Positions 10,129 to 18,063 of a stretch of 64,000 nucleotides of DNA are shown in pieces. Below the pieces are notes generated by a model. It had not been told where the DNA came from, made no database searches, and worked only from the letters and a program-made list of their open reading frames with translations. The translations under genes and the position numbers were made by a program. Positions within the stretch are counted from its first letter, which is position 1, and each line of letters begins with the position of its first letter. Origin of the DNA: Paenibacillus sp. 1_12 (GTDB lineage: Bacteria > Bacillota > Bacilli > Paenibacillales > NBRC-103111); the NCBI RefSeq assembly GCF_900114475.1, contig NZ_FOTE01000003.1:347389-411388 (forward strand), in the 5' to 3' direction.

Positions 10129-10922
10129 AGCCAGAGACGATGAAAGTAAGTGTTGGCCGTCGCATTCGCTACTGGGCGATTTGGTTAGTTACGATTATAT
10201 TAATCGTGTGGGGATTTTCCGGGCTTGAGTTCAGCGGAATTAAAGCGACAGCAAGCCAGGTATCGATGGCCATTCTGCGCGGTTTGCTGCATCCGGATTG
10301 GAATTTTGTTTATTTGCCTGAGGGCGAGGATTTGCTGCGCGGGCTGTTGGAAACCGCTGCGATAGCTGTTCTGGGGACAGTGATTTCAGCAGTTCTATGT
10401 ATACCGTTTGCTTTCTGGGCTGCTAGTGCGAAGGGGAAGGCAAAATGGGCTACGAGCAGCGGGAAGTTTATGCTGAGTGCGATCCGTACATTTCCAGAGG
10501 TCGTGATGGCGATTATATTTATTAAAGCCGTTGGACCTGGTTCTTATGCGGGGTCATTAGCATTGGGTGTACATTCCATCGGTATGCTCGGTAAGCTGTA
10601 CGCCGAAGCGATTGAAAATTTGGATCATGGCCCTACAGAGGCGTTAACAGCTTGTGGTGCTAACAAGATGCAAACGTTATGGTTTGCTGTTATTCCTCAG
10701 GTGATGCCCGATTTTCTATCGTTTGCCTTATATCGTTTTGAAATCAACATCCGTTCTGCAGCGATCCTCGGCGTGATTGGGGCTGGGGGAATCGGGACTC
10801 CGCTTATATTTGCGCTGGAAGCTCGTAGTTGGTCTCGTGTCGGCATTATTCTACTCGGTGTTATTGTGATGGTTACGGTCATTGATTTGATATCGGGTTA
10901 CATTCGTAAACGTATTATTTAA
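10125..10922 (+). CDS. phnE: Phosphonate-type ABC transporter permease PhnE (second)
   Basis: 265-aa permease, clearly related to the previous one. It shares the EAA loop (GPTEALTACGANKMQ) and the GAGGIGTPL segment. It starts within the stop of the first permease and is the last gene of the phnC-phnE-phnE operon. A hairpin at 10931-10955 follows directly. The phn-lyase genes that would indicate phosphonate breakdown are not in this window, so the substrate could be phosphonate, phosphite or another organophosphorus compound. Confidence 0.92.
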   Translation: MKPETMKVSVGRRIRYWAIWLVTIILIVWGFSGLEFSGIKATASQVSMAILRGLLHPDWNFVYLPEGEDLLRGLLETAAIAVLGTVISAVLCIPFAFWAASAKGKAKWATSSGKFMLSAIRTFPEVVMAIIFIKAVGPGSYAGSLALGVHSIGMLGKLYAEAIENLDHGPTEALTACGANKMQTLWFAVIPQVMPDFLSFALYRFEINIRSAAILGVIGAGGIGTPLIFALEARSWSRVGIILLGVIVMVTVIDLISGYIRKRII

Positions 10923-10930
10923 TGGAGGAA

Positions 10931-10960
10931 GCGCAGTAATCATTTCTTACTGCGCTGTCT
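10931..10960 (+). terminator. Hairpin after phnE
   Basis: Perfect 9-bp stem GCGCAGTAA (10931-10939) with TTACTGCGC (10947-10955), followed by TGTCTCTT, a weak T tract. It probably ends the phnCEE transcript together with the next hairpin. Confidence 0.6.
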
Positions 10961-10990
10961 CTTGGCTCATGTACTTAATAAATGGTCAAC

Positions 10991-11036
10991 AAAAAACCGT
11001 ATCGCGCAGGAAAGTCCTGTGGATACGGTTTTTTTG
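10991..11036. terminator. Bidirectional terminator between phnE and phnD
   Basis: AAAAAACCGTATC pairs with GATACGGTTTTTT around a CAGGAAAGTCCTG inner stem. It has A and T runs on both sides, so it can end phnE from the left and phnD from the right. Confidence 0.9.
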
Positions 11037-11042
11037 TTGTGA

Positions 11043-12011
11043 TTACTTGCCGCCCATTTGCTTGTTAGCATCACGAACAACATTGAACTTGCTGTCATCA
11101 GATGTTGTGTAGCCGCGGTGGGAGTATACTTCATAAATGATTTCTTGACCTTTTGGATCTTGACCGATAGCAATGAAAGCATCGGAAATTTTCTTGCGCC
11201 ATTCATCGCTCATGTCAGTACGAACAGCGATCGTATCATTAGGAATCGGAGCGGTGAAGAACAGAACGCGTGTTTTGGAGAATACATCTGGAATATCCTT
11301 AACAACGTTCAAGCGAGCATCTTGGAACACTGCCGCTGCATCAACTTCATCATTTAATACGGCTAACACGCCTTTATCGTGACCTTTAACGACGATGCCT
11401 TTAACGTCTTTATCAGGATCAATGTTTTTCTTTTTCAGTTCAAGACCTGGATAGATGTAACCGGCGGAGGATGTTACATCCTGCCAAGCTATTTTCTTAC
11501 CCTTTAGATCTTCAATCGTCTTGATTGGGGAATCTTTTTTGACGATAATCATCGATTTGTAGGAATCAACAAGCTTTGTTTTATCTTCTTGTCCGGTTTC
11601 ATCATTAACGCCATAACGTTGAGCTTGAAGCAATAAATCAACTGCTTTTTTATCGTCATGAGCCAATACATAGCCTGTTGGAGGCAAGAAACCGATATCT
11701 ACTTTTTTGGAAGCCATAGCTTCAATGATCGTGTTATAGTTAGTGGAGATCGTTACTTTGACTGGAATACCAAGCTTATCGCCAAGCAGCTTTTCAAGTG
11801 GCTTTGCTTTGGCTTCCAAGGTTTCAGCGCTTTGGGAAGGTACGAATTGTACATTTAATTCTTTAGGTGCATACCCTTTTGCGGCTGGTGCTGGAGTTGG
11901 AGCAGGTGTTGCTGCTGGTGCTGGTGTCGGTGCTGCTGTCTGCCCACAAGCTGCTGCGATTCCCGCGGTAAGAACCAGCGTCAGGCTTAAGGATGCAAAT
12001 TTTTTAAACAT
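11043..12011 (-). CDS. phnD: Phosphonate-type ABC transporter substrate-binding lipoprotein PhnD
   Basis: 322-aa lipoprotein with signal peptide and lipobox AAAC (Cys22), then a Pro/Ala-rich linker (residues 25-44). A PhnD/PtxB-type periplasmic-binding fold follows, with PTGYVLAHD near 105 and the WQDVTSSAGY segment near 170. It should capture the ligand for PhnC/PhnE/PhnE. It is convergent with that operon rather than ahead of phnC, so it needs its own promoter in 12012-12294. AGGAGGT lies 9-10 bp before the ATG. Confidence 0.92.
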   Translation of the reverse strand: MFKKFASLSLTLVLTAGIAAACGQTAAPTPAPAATPAPTPAPAAKGYAPKELNVQFVPSQSAETLEAKAKPLEKLLGDKLGIPVKVTISTNYNTIIEAMASKKVDIGFLPPTGYVLAHDDKKAVDLLLQAQRYGVNDETGQEDKTKLVDSYKSMIIVKKDSPIKTIEDLKGKKIAWQDVTSSAGYIYPGLELKKKNIDPDKDVKGIVVKGHDKGVLAVLNDEVDAAAVFQDARLNVVKDIPDVFSKTRVLFFTAPIPNDTIAVRTDMSDEWRKKISDAFIAIGQDPKGQEIIYEVYSHRGYTTSDDSKFNVVRDANKQMGGK

Positions 12012-12294
12012 GTCTTTTTGACCTCCTGTTAATTGTAAAATACAAGCTGCCTCTACTATAGCATAATATATCCAAGAGGGCAGTAAATAATTTATGAATT
12101 TATGATTAACACGTTATATTTGCGTTAGTTATTCCATGAACTGAATATTTTATATATTACATATGATGATAGGGAAATCGGAGACAATAAAATGAAGAGC
12201 TGCCTTACCTTGAAGCATCTTGGAATTGTTTGTTATAGTATGTAGAAAGATTATTTCTTACAATATCCCATAATCGACAGGAGCCATCCATTTA

Positions 12295-13881
12295 ATGAAT
12301 ACATCCGTACAGAAGACTTTAACCATCCTGCAAACAAGTGACCTGCACGGCTTTATGCTGCCCATTCAATATGCAAATAATGAGTCTGCCGAAATTGGAT
12401 TTGCCCGAATCGCAACTTTAATTGAAAAAGAAAAGGCCAATCAGGAGGCAGTCCTTGTAATCGATAACGGGGATTTGATCCAAGGTACGCCTCTTGCTTA
12501 TCATCATGCCCGACTGGATGCAGAAGCTTCTAATCCAATGATCAGTTGTCTAAACAAGCTGCATTATGACGCTGCTGTCATTGGCAATCATGAGTTCAAT
12601 TACGGGCTACCCCTATTGAATAAAGCAGTAAAGGAATCGGCATTCCCGTGGCTTTGTGCGAATATTGTTGATAACGAGAGCGGAGAGCCATACTTTGGAC
12701 AGCCCTACATACTCACAACCTTCGACAACAGCCTAACTGTTGCCGTTCTTGGATTAACGACCCCTTATATTCCGAATTGGGAAAAAGCTGAGCATATCGC
12801 GGGCCTGCGATTCGACAATGCTGTCGAGTCCGCGCAGAAGTGGGTTGCTTATTTACGAAACGAGAAGAAGGCGGATGTCGTTGTCGTGTCCTATCATGGC
12901 GGATTTGAGCGTGATCTGGATACAGGAGAACCGACGGAGCCGTTAACAGGAGAAAATCAAGGATATATGCTGTGTCAGGAGGTGAAGGGTATTGATGTGC
13001 TGCTTACCGGCCATCAGCACCGGTCGATTGCAGGCAAAAGCCTCAATGGAGTCACGATCATGCAACCAGGAAGTCAGGGAGCATTTCTTGGGAAGGTGCA
13101 GCTTCATATGGAGCATACAGAGAACGGTTGGCGTGTTCTGGAGTCCACCTCCGAGCTGTTATCTCCTGCTGGCGTTCAGCCGAAAGCAGAGATTGTAGAC
13201 CTTCTGCAGCCGCATGAAGCCCTAACGCAAAAGTGGCTGGATCAGCCGATCGGCAAGCTGCTGGGCGATATGCGGGTTACTGACCCCATGGCACTGCGGT
13301 TAAAGGAGCATCCATTGATCGAGTTTATTAACAGGGTACAGATGGAGCTTTCAGGGGCACCGATATCCAATACAGCTTTGTTCGATAACATCTCTCCAGG
13401 GTTCCCAACTGATATTACAATGAGAGATATTGTATCGAACTATATATATCCGAATACTTTGCAGGTGCTGAGAGTGAGCGGACAGGACATTAAGGATGCG
13501 CTGGAGCATTCTGCATCCTATTTTGCCCAATACGAGGGTGGTCCCGTCCAAGTAAGTACAGCCTTTAGCGAGCCTAAGCCGCAGCATTACAATTATGATA
13601 TGTGGGAAGGGATAACTTACAAGCTTAACATATCGCGGCCGGAAGGCGAGCGTGTGCTCGATTTGGGCTACCAGGGGCATCCCTTGGATATGAACAGTCA
13701 TTATGACGTGGTGATGAACAATTACAGGGCTGGCGGGGGCGGAAACTATACGATGTTTCATGGCAAGCCCATTGTTAAGGATATTCCGACGGACATGGCT
13801 GAGCTGCTGGCATCCTACATTATGGAAAAAGGCACTATCGAAGCAGCCTTAAACAGCAATTGGGAAGTGGTTTGGGATTAA
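12295..13881 (+). CDS. Bifunctional metallophosphatase/5'-nucleotidase
   Basis: 528-aa enzyme of the UshA/YunD type: an N-terminal metallophosphoesterase domain (about 8-290) and a C-terminal nucleotidase substrate domain (about 320-500). Metal ligands are visible in SDLHG, DNGDLIQG, GNHEFNYG, SYHGGFE and GHQHRS. There is no signal peptide, so it looks cytoplasmic like B. subtilis YunD. A GGAG lies 11 bp before the ATG. It is divergent from phnD. It should release phosphate from nucleotides; a link to the neighbouring phosphorus transporter is only suggestive. Confidence 0.9.
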   Translation: MNTSVQKTLTILQTSDLHGFMLPIQYANNESAEIGFARIATLIEKEKANQEAVLVIDNGDLIQGTPLAYHHARLDAEASNPMISCLNKLHYDAAVIGNHEFNYGLPLLNKAVKESAFPWLCANIVDNESGEPYFGQPYILTTFDNSLTVAVLGLTTPYIPNWEKAEHIAGLRFDNAVESAQKWVAYLRNEKKADVVVVSYHGGFERDLDTGEPTEPLTGENQGYMLCQEVKGIDVLLTGHQHRSIAGKSLNGVTIMQPGSQGAFLGKVQLHMEHTENGWRVLESTSELLSPAGVQPKAEIVDLLQPHEALTQKWLDQPIGKLLGDMRVTDPMALRLKEHPLIEFINRVQMELSGAPISNTALFDNISPGFPTDITMRDIVSNYIYPNTLQVLRVSGQDIKDALEHSASYFAQYEGGPVQVSTAFSEPKPQHYNYDMWEGITYKLNISRPEGERVLDLGYQGHPLDMNSHYDVVMNNYRAGGGGNYTMFHGKPIVKDIPTDMAELLASYIMEKGTIEAALNSNWEVVWD

Positions 13882-13968
13882 TTTGGAGTATAGGCAAGTT
13901 ATAGCAGGGAACTTGTGGGATTTACTCGAATAAGTATGGATACTGAGTACCTTAAAGGGAGATAAACC

Positions 13969-14793
13969 ATGCCTGCATATACGAGAAAAGCAAGACGGAT
14001 TTCGAGGAGCGCTTCTTCATTCGGACAACCGCAGCAGCAGCTTGAGGAGCGGCGGCAGCACAACGGTTCCATGACTTCTATGCATGAGCCCGTATCTCCG
14101 GCGGAGGTTATGCAGCTCCAACAAACGATAGGCAATAAGGCTGTTGCCCAGTTGATGCGTTCGAGAGCTGCAATTCAACGCAGAATGGAACCTCTGGAAA
14201 AAGAGGCCGACAAGGAAAAGCACGGAATGCCGAGCCAGTTAAAGGAAGGTGTAGAAAGCTTATCTGGAATGGGAATGGACGATGTGAAAGTTCATTACAA
14301 TTCCTCGAAGCCGCAAGAGCTTAATGCATTGGCCTATGCGCAGGGCGCTGACATTCATTTGGGTCCGGGTCAGGAAAAACATCTGCCGCATGAAGCCTGG
14401 CATGTTGTTCAACAAAAGCAGGGGCGGGTTAACCCGACGATGCAGGCGAAGAGCGGAGTCTCCATTAATGACGATGCTGCTTTGGAATCAGAAGCTGACC
14501 GGATGGGCCAGCAAGCGGTCCAGATGAAAACTGAAGGTGGTGTCATTCAGCTTCAGCAGACCGAAATTTACGTAAAAAATATTACCGGATCATATACAGA
14601 CACTGGTGGCGTCGTGCACGAGTTTCAGTATGATGGTGAGGAGCATGTGGCTACGACCAAATCTCACCCCAGAGGCAGGGTTGACTATGATACGCAGGTC
14701 AAAAAGCTGTTGAAGAAAAACAATATTGTACCCAGAACGATTGCCGATGCCCATATTACAGTTTCTTATGAAAGCTTCGGACGAAAGCTATAG
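13969..14793 (+). CDS. DUF4157 (eCIS core domain, HExxH) protein with unknown C-terminal domain
   Basis: 274 aa. The N-terminal 75 residues are charged and low-complexity, with a LQQTIGNKAVAQLMR segment that commonly precedes DUF4157. The DUF4157 core (about 85-185) holds HEAWHVVQQ (residues 141-149, a HExxH metalloprotease motif) and ESEADRMG (173-180), a candidate third ligand. The last 78 residues (from about 197) form a separate basic domain that I do not recognise. There is no signal peptide. AAAGGGAGAT lies 5-6 bp before the ATG. DUF4157 proteins are known as carriers of variable C-terminal effector domains near contractile injection systems, but none of that machinery is here. Confidence 0.8.
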   Translation: MPAYTRKARRISRSASSFGQPQQQLEERRQHNGSMTSMHEPVSPAEVMQLQQTIGNKAVAQLMRSRAAIQRRMEPLEKEADKEKHGMPSQLKEGVESLSGMGMDDVKVHYNSSKPQELNALAYAQGADIHLGPGQEKHLPHEAWHVVQQKQGRVNPTMQAKSGVSINDDAALESEADRMGQQAVQMKTEGGVIQLQQTEIYVKNITGSYTDTGGVVHEFQYDGEEHVATTKSHPRGRVDYDTQVKKLLKKNNIVPRTIADAHITVSYESFGRKL

Positions 14794-14826
14794 AGCATCT
14801 CTTGTGGTGCGTGCTAATAGTAAAAG

Positions 14827-14853
14827 GAGTCTCCACTGGTGGAGGCTCTTTTT
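14827..14853 (+). terminator. Terminator after the DUF4157 gene
   Basis: GAGTCTCC (14827-14834) pairs with GGAGGCTC (14841-14848), with one wobble, and is followed by TTTTT. Confidence 0.85.
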
Positions 14854-14892
14854 AAGTTGCCGTTAAGATATTAAATTACTGTAAAAAATACT

Positions 14893-14904
14893 TTACTATA
14901 GTAA
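14893..14904. promoter_or_regulatory. ACTATAGT palindrome upstream of hisC
   Basis: Perfect palindrome TTACTATAGTAA, 52 bp before the hisC start in an AT-rich stretch. A related 14-bp palindrome with the same core lies just after hisC (16088). It could be an operator; the regulator is unknown. Confidence 0.35.
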
Positions 14905-14955
14905 CGCATTAATGTATTATCTAAGTGTAGTGATAAAGCATGAGGAGCTGGTCAT

Positions 14956-16074
14956 ATGTCAGACAGAACACAGGTTGAGCCGCGTCAAGCGCTGCAAAGC
15001 ATCAAGCCTTATACCCCAGGTAAACCGATTTGGGAGGTTCAGCGGGAGCTGGGATTAACGAAGGTGGTGAAGCTTGCTTCCAACGAAAATCCATTGGGGG
15101 CTTCACCCAAAGGCATACAGGCTGTACAGCAATTTTTGGCTGAAATTCATCGTTATCCGGACGCCGATGCCAAAGATGTGAATGCTGCTATTGCCGCAAA
15201 ATTAAATTTGCAATCAGGGCAAATTATTGTCACTAATGGTGGGGATGAGTTAATTTCGTTGATTTCGGAAGCTTTTTTGGAGCCAGAGGATGAGATCATC
15301 GTACCGAGCCCATCATTTACTGAATACGAGTTTGGCGCACGTTTGATGAATGCAGGTGTTGTAGCTGTACCGCTTGATCAGAACTACGACTATGACATCG
15401 ATTTGATGCTGTCGGCAGTAACGGAGCGTACGAAGATTCTCTACATATGTACCCCAAACAATCCGACAGGCACCTATTTATCGAAGCAGGATATGGACAA
15501 GCTGCTTTCAGCCCTGCCCCCAAGAATACTAGTCGTGATCGATGCAGCGTACAGCCACTTTGCAACAGCAGATGACTATGCAGACGGCTTGGATTATGTG
15601 CGTAAAGGTTATCCAGTGGTTGTCCTGCAATCCTTTTCGAAAATTTACGGTTTGGCAGGTCTTCGTATCGGCTTTGGCGCTGCACCGGAGTCCATCATAA
15701 GTCATATTCTCAAGGTGAAGGAACCCTTCAACGTCAATGCTTTGGCACAAGCAGCCGCTTCTGCTGCGATTACGGATGATTTACATGTGCAGGCATCGCA
15801 GCAGGTCAATAGCGCCGGACGTGAGCAGCTCTACGAAGCTTTCTCAGCAATGGGGCTGCCATTTATCAAGAGCATGAGCAATTTCGTGCTTGTAGAGCTC
15901 GGTTCGGAGAGCAAACGATATTATGAGCTGCTTTTAACCAAGGGCGTGGTTGTGCGCTATGGAGTGATATGGGGCCTTCCGCAGCATGTGAGGATCACTG
16001 TTGGGACGAAGGAGGACAATGAGTTTTTGATTAAGGCGCTGCAGGAGACGATTTTGCAAATAAGTAAAAAGTAG
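14956..16074 (+). CDS. hisC: Histidinol-phosphate aminotransferase
   Basis: 372-aa PLP-dependent class I/II aminotransferase. It converts imidazole-acetol phosphate to histidinol phosphate and may also act on aromatic amino acids, as some HisC do. Features: ASNENPLGASP near 43, NNPTGTYL near 165, and the PLP Lys229 in SFSKIYGLAGLR. GAGGAGCT lies about 7 bp before the ATG. It stands alone, without other his genes, between palindromes at 14893 and 16088. That suggests it may be a second copy or serve another pathway. Confidence 0.9.
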   Translation: MSDRTQVEPRQALQSIKPYTPGKPIWEVQRELGLTKVVKLASNENPLGASPKGIQAVQQFLAEIHRYPDADAKDVNAAIAAKLNLQSGQIIVTNGGDELISLISEAFLEPEDEIIVPSPSFTEYEFGARLMNAGVVAVPLDQNYDYDIDLMLSAVTERTKILYICTPNNPTGTYLSKQDMDKLLSALPPRILVVIDAAYSHFATADDYADGLDYVRKGYPVVVLQSFSKIYGLAGLRIGFGAAPESIISHILKVKEPFNVNALAQAAASAAITDDLHVQASQQVNSAGREQLYEAFSAMGLPFIKSMSNFVLVELGSESKRYYELLLTKGVVVRYGVIWGLPQHVRITVGTKEDNEFLIKALQETILQISKK

Positions 16075-16087
16075 TGTAAACGTTCTC

Positions 16088-16101
16088 CATACTATAGTAT
16101 G
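16088..16101. promoter_or_regulatory. ACTATAGT palindrome downstream of hisC
   Basis: Perfect 14-bp palindrome CATACTATAGTATG, sharing the ACTATAGT core with 14893. It lies 14 bp after hisC and 170 bp before the hydrolase gene. Confidence 0.35.
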
Positions 16102-16270
16102 ATCGAAGCGTAGCTTGATCATGGGATCACATGAGATTGGAACCGTTTTTCAGTGCAGCTGAATCGTTCCGCAGCATCAAGAAGTCCCAACCTTAAAACG
16201 CTTATAAGTCTATAAGAGGTTGTTCAAAAAGTAGCCTTTTTGAATACACACAATTAGGGAGGATATGTAA

Positions 16271-17059
16271 ATGAGTCTTTTGCTTTGGCCGATGGGTACA
16301 CCGAATGCATTGGGTAAGGAGTCGGAAGATACGCCGACGCTTGTGCCTTACTTGGTGGAGGGGGGAGTACCAACGGCTGCTGTCGTCGTATGTCCTGGCG
16401 GCGGTTATGCCCGCAGAGCGGATCATGAGGGAGAACCGATTGCCTTGTGGTTGAATTCATTAGGTATTTCCGCATTTGTTGTCCATTATCGAGTAGCTCC
16501 TTACCAGCATCCGAACCCGCTTTCAGATGCACAACGCGCAATTCGAATCGTTCGCAGCAAGGCGAAGGAATGGAATATTGATCCCACTCGCGTCGGTATT
16601 CTCGGATTTTCGGCGGGTGGGCATCTGGCTTCTGCCAGCGGAACGCATTATGACAGTGGACGCCCCAATGCTGAAGACCCTATTGAACGGGAAGGCTGCC
16701 GTCCAGATCTGCTCGTATTGTGCTATCCAGTCATCAGCTTTACCTCCTTCGTACATATGGGCTCCCGCACAAATCTATTAGGTGATCCAGCAGATCCACA
16801 GCTGGTGGATCTGCTGTCGAGCGAAAATCAGGTGACAGCACAGACGCCCCCAACCTTCTTATGGCATACGGCTGATGACGCAGCTGTTCCTGTAGAAAAC
16901 AGTCTGATGTTTGCCTCGGCGCTTAGTCACCACAAAGTGCCGTTTGAGCTGCATGTTTATGAGAGTGGGCGTCATGGGTTAGGCTTGGCAGAAGAGCAGG
17001 TGGGTGTACGTGCTTGGACGGATGCTTGCGCGATCTGGTTGGCTAAGCAAGGGTTTTAA
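16271..17059 (+). CDS. Alpha/beta hydrolase (esterase, BD-FAE/xylan-esterase-like)
   Basis: 262-aa cytoplasmic hydrolase without signal peptide. The oxyanion loop is CPGGGY (about 41-46). The nucleophile is Ser114 in GFSAGG, the acid is in TADDAAVPVE, and the base is His in SGRHGLG near the end. The layout is that of small carboxylesterases acting on acetylated sugars. GGGAGGAT lies 7 bp before the ATG. No carbohydrate genes are adjacent, so the substrate is open. Confidence 0.85.
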   Translation: MSLLLWPMGTPNALGKESEDTPTLVPYLVEGGVPTAAVVVCPGGGYARRADHEGEPIALWLNSLGISAFVVHYRVAPYQHPNPLSDAQRAIRIVRSKAKEWNIDPTRVGILGFSAGGHLASASGTHYDSGRPNAEDPIEREGCRPDLLVLCYPVISFTSFVHMGSRTNLLGDPADPQLVDLLSSENQVTAQTPPTFLWHTADDAAVPVENSLMFASALSHHKVPFELHVYESGRHGLGLAEEQVGVRAWTDACAIWLAKQGF

Positions 17060-17153
17060 CTGCAGTTGTGCTACTGGTCAATTAGGAACAAATAGTTATA
17101 ATTGTTCTTTAACTTGAGCAAAACATGATGATATGAGTTAATAGATATTGTAG

Positions 17154-17272
17154 CGGGCCCGCTAACGTACCAAGGAAAGGAGTGATCATGAACAATGATT
17201 CTACAACCTGAGGTGATCTCTGCGTAAGCAGGGATTCCATAATGGCGGGGAGGCTTTAGAGCCTCCCTTTAT
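17154..17272 (+). other. Structured short transcript with mini-ORFs, no gene assigned
   Basis: A GC palindrome AGCGGGCCCGCT is followed by AAAGGAGTGATC and an ATG (17188) giving a 7-codon ORF (MNNDSTT). A second ATG at 17195 gives the overlapping 10-codon ORF MILQPEVISA. A CTCTGC-GTAA-GCAGGG hairpin and a clear terminator (GGGAGGC/GCCTCCC, 17248-17267, then TTT) come next. It looks like a compact leader or small RNA. I cannot match it to a known riboswitch. The stretch 17060-17153 shows nothing clear. Confidence 0.35.
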
Positions 17273-17396
17273 ATGTTTCCGATCGATACGGTAGTGGACA
17301 TTTCAACCGTACATAATGTATAATTTTGTTTGTATTAGGTTGTTATTACATGCGAATAAACGTTTCATGAAACCAAGACGAAGGGAGTGGCATTCA

Positions 17397-17438
17397 ATGT
17401 TTGAGGGCACAGCATTTAAAGGGGTTTGGCTGAACTGA
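17397..17438 (+). CDS. Possible 13-residue leader peptide
   Basis: MFEGTAFKGVWLN follows AGGGAGTG at about 8 bp. It is followed by 70 nt and then a strong terminator (17508-17535), and after that by a 33-codon ORF and the CD3324-type gene. The order leader peptide - terminator - genes resembles an attenuator. Expression is not proven, and no regulatory codon run is visible. Confidence 0.35.
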   Translation: MFEGTAFKGVWLN

Positions 17439-17507
17439 ATAAGCATTTTTTCCACCACCGTTACCTGACGTCGTTGACATGGAACATGACATAGTTGGAC
17501 TCTCAGG

Positions 17508-17535
17508 CACGATACGGCGATCGTGTTTTTTTTTT
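17508..17535 (+). terminator. Terminator or attenuator before the CD3324-type gene
   Basis: CACGAT (17508-17513) pairs with ATCGTG (17520-17525), followed by ten T. It lies 31 bp before the 33-codon ORF at 17557, so it may be a conditional terminator in the leader. Confidence 0.75.
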
Positions 17536-17556
17536 CTAATTTTAGGAGGTGTGAAG

Positions 17557-17658
17557 ATGAAAATGCTTATCTCTTTCTCGGCGGCGCTTGCAATGAAAGC
17601 ACGGAAGGAGGATTTCATCTATGGGTTACAAGAACGGAAGGGATTTTCTTCCCCCTAG
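17557..17658 (+). CDS. Small 33-residue protein, unknown
   Basis: It starts MKMLISFSAALAMKARK and has a strong ribosome site AGGAGGT 6 bp before the ATG. Its last 38 bp overlap the start of the downstream DNA-binding protein gene in another frame, and that gene's AAGGAGGA lies inside this ORF. Translation of this ORF could couple to the next gene. No family was recognised. Confidence 0.45.
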   Translation: MKMLISFSAALAMKARKEDFIYGLQERKGFSSP

Positions 17659-17908
17659 TCTGCTGAAGCAGCTTCAGGACTATATTCAGGGCGAGATTAT
17701 CTACATTCCAAAAAAAGAACAGACACGCGCTGGCTGGGGTGAGAATAACGGCACCCGCCAAACGATTCAGCGGCGCAATCATGAGATATATAGATTGTAT
17801 GAGAACGGATCGACTGTTCTGGAGCTCATTCAAACTTACCACTTATCCGAAGATAGCATACGTAAAATTATCGTCAAAACGCGCTGTGCCACTGCCCGTC
17901 AGCACTAG
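17621..17908 (+). CDS. CD3324-type helix-turn-helix protein
   Basis: 95 aa. The pattern (M)GYKNGRDFLPPSLL, then IQGEIIYIPKK, then RNHEIYRLYENGSTVLELIQTYHLSEDSIRKI is that of the CD3324/Mor-like small DNA-binding family of Firmicutes, with a C-terminal helix-turn-helix (about 55-88). AAGGAGGA lies 8 bp before the ATG. It follows a short overlapping ORF and a leader with a terminator, so expression may be controlled by attenuation. The target is unknown. Confidence 0.75.
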   Translation: MGYKNGRDFLPPSLLKQLQDYIQGEIIYIPKKEQTRAGWGENNGTRQTIQRRNHEIYRLYENGSTVLELIQTYHLSEDSIRKIIVKTRCATARQH

Positions 17909-17976
17909 CATAATAGCAGGCTGATGCGGCTGCTTCACAGCCGGTCTGGATATAAGCAATTGAAAAGACTACTATG

Positions 17977-18000
17977 AAAAAAGCCGGAGGGCTTTTTTTC
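17977..18000 (+). terminator. Terminator after the CD3324-type gene
   Basis: AAAGCC-GGAG-GGCTTT followed by a run of T. Confidence 0.85.
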
Positions 18001-18063
18001 ATTTTACAAACAATCGCTGCATCTCTCGGTTAAGGAAACTGCGTACAAGAAAGGAAGAGTTGA

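Noticed and set aside
17495..17530. Glycine riboswitch (ACTCTCAGGCA)
   Set aside because: Only this one block matches; the rest of the aptamer is absent and the downstream gene is unrelated to glycine.
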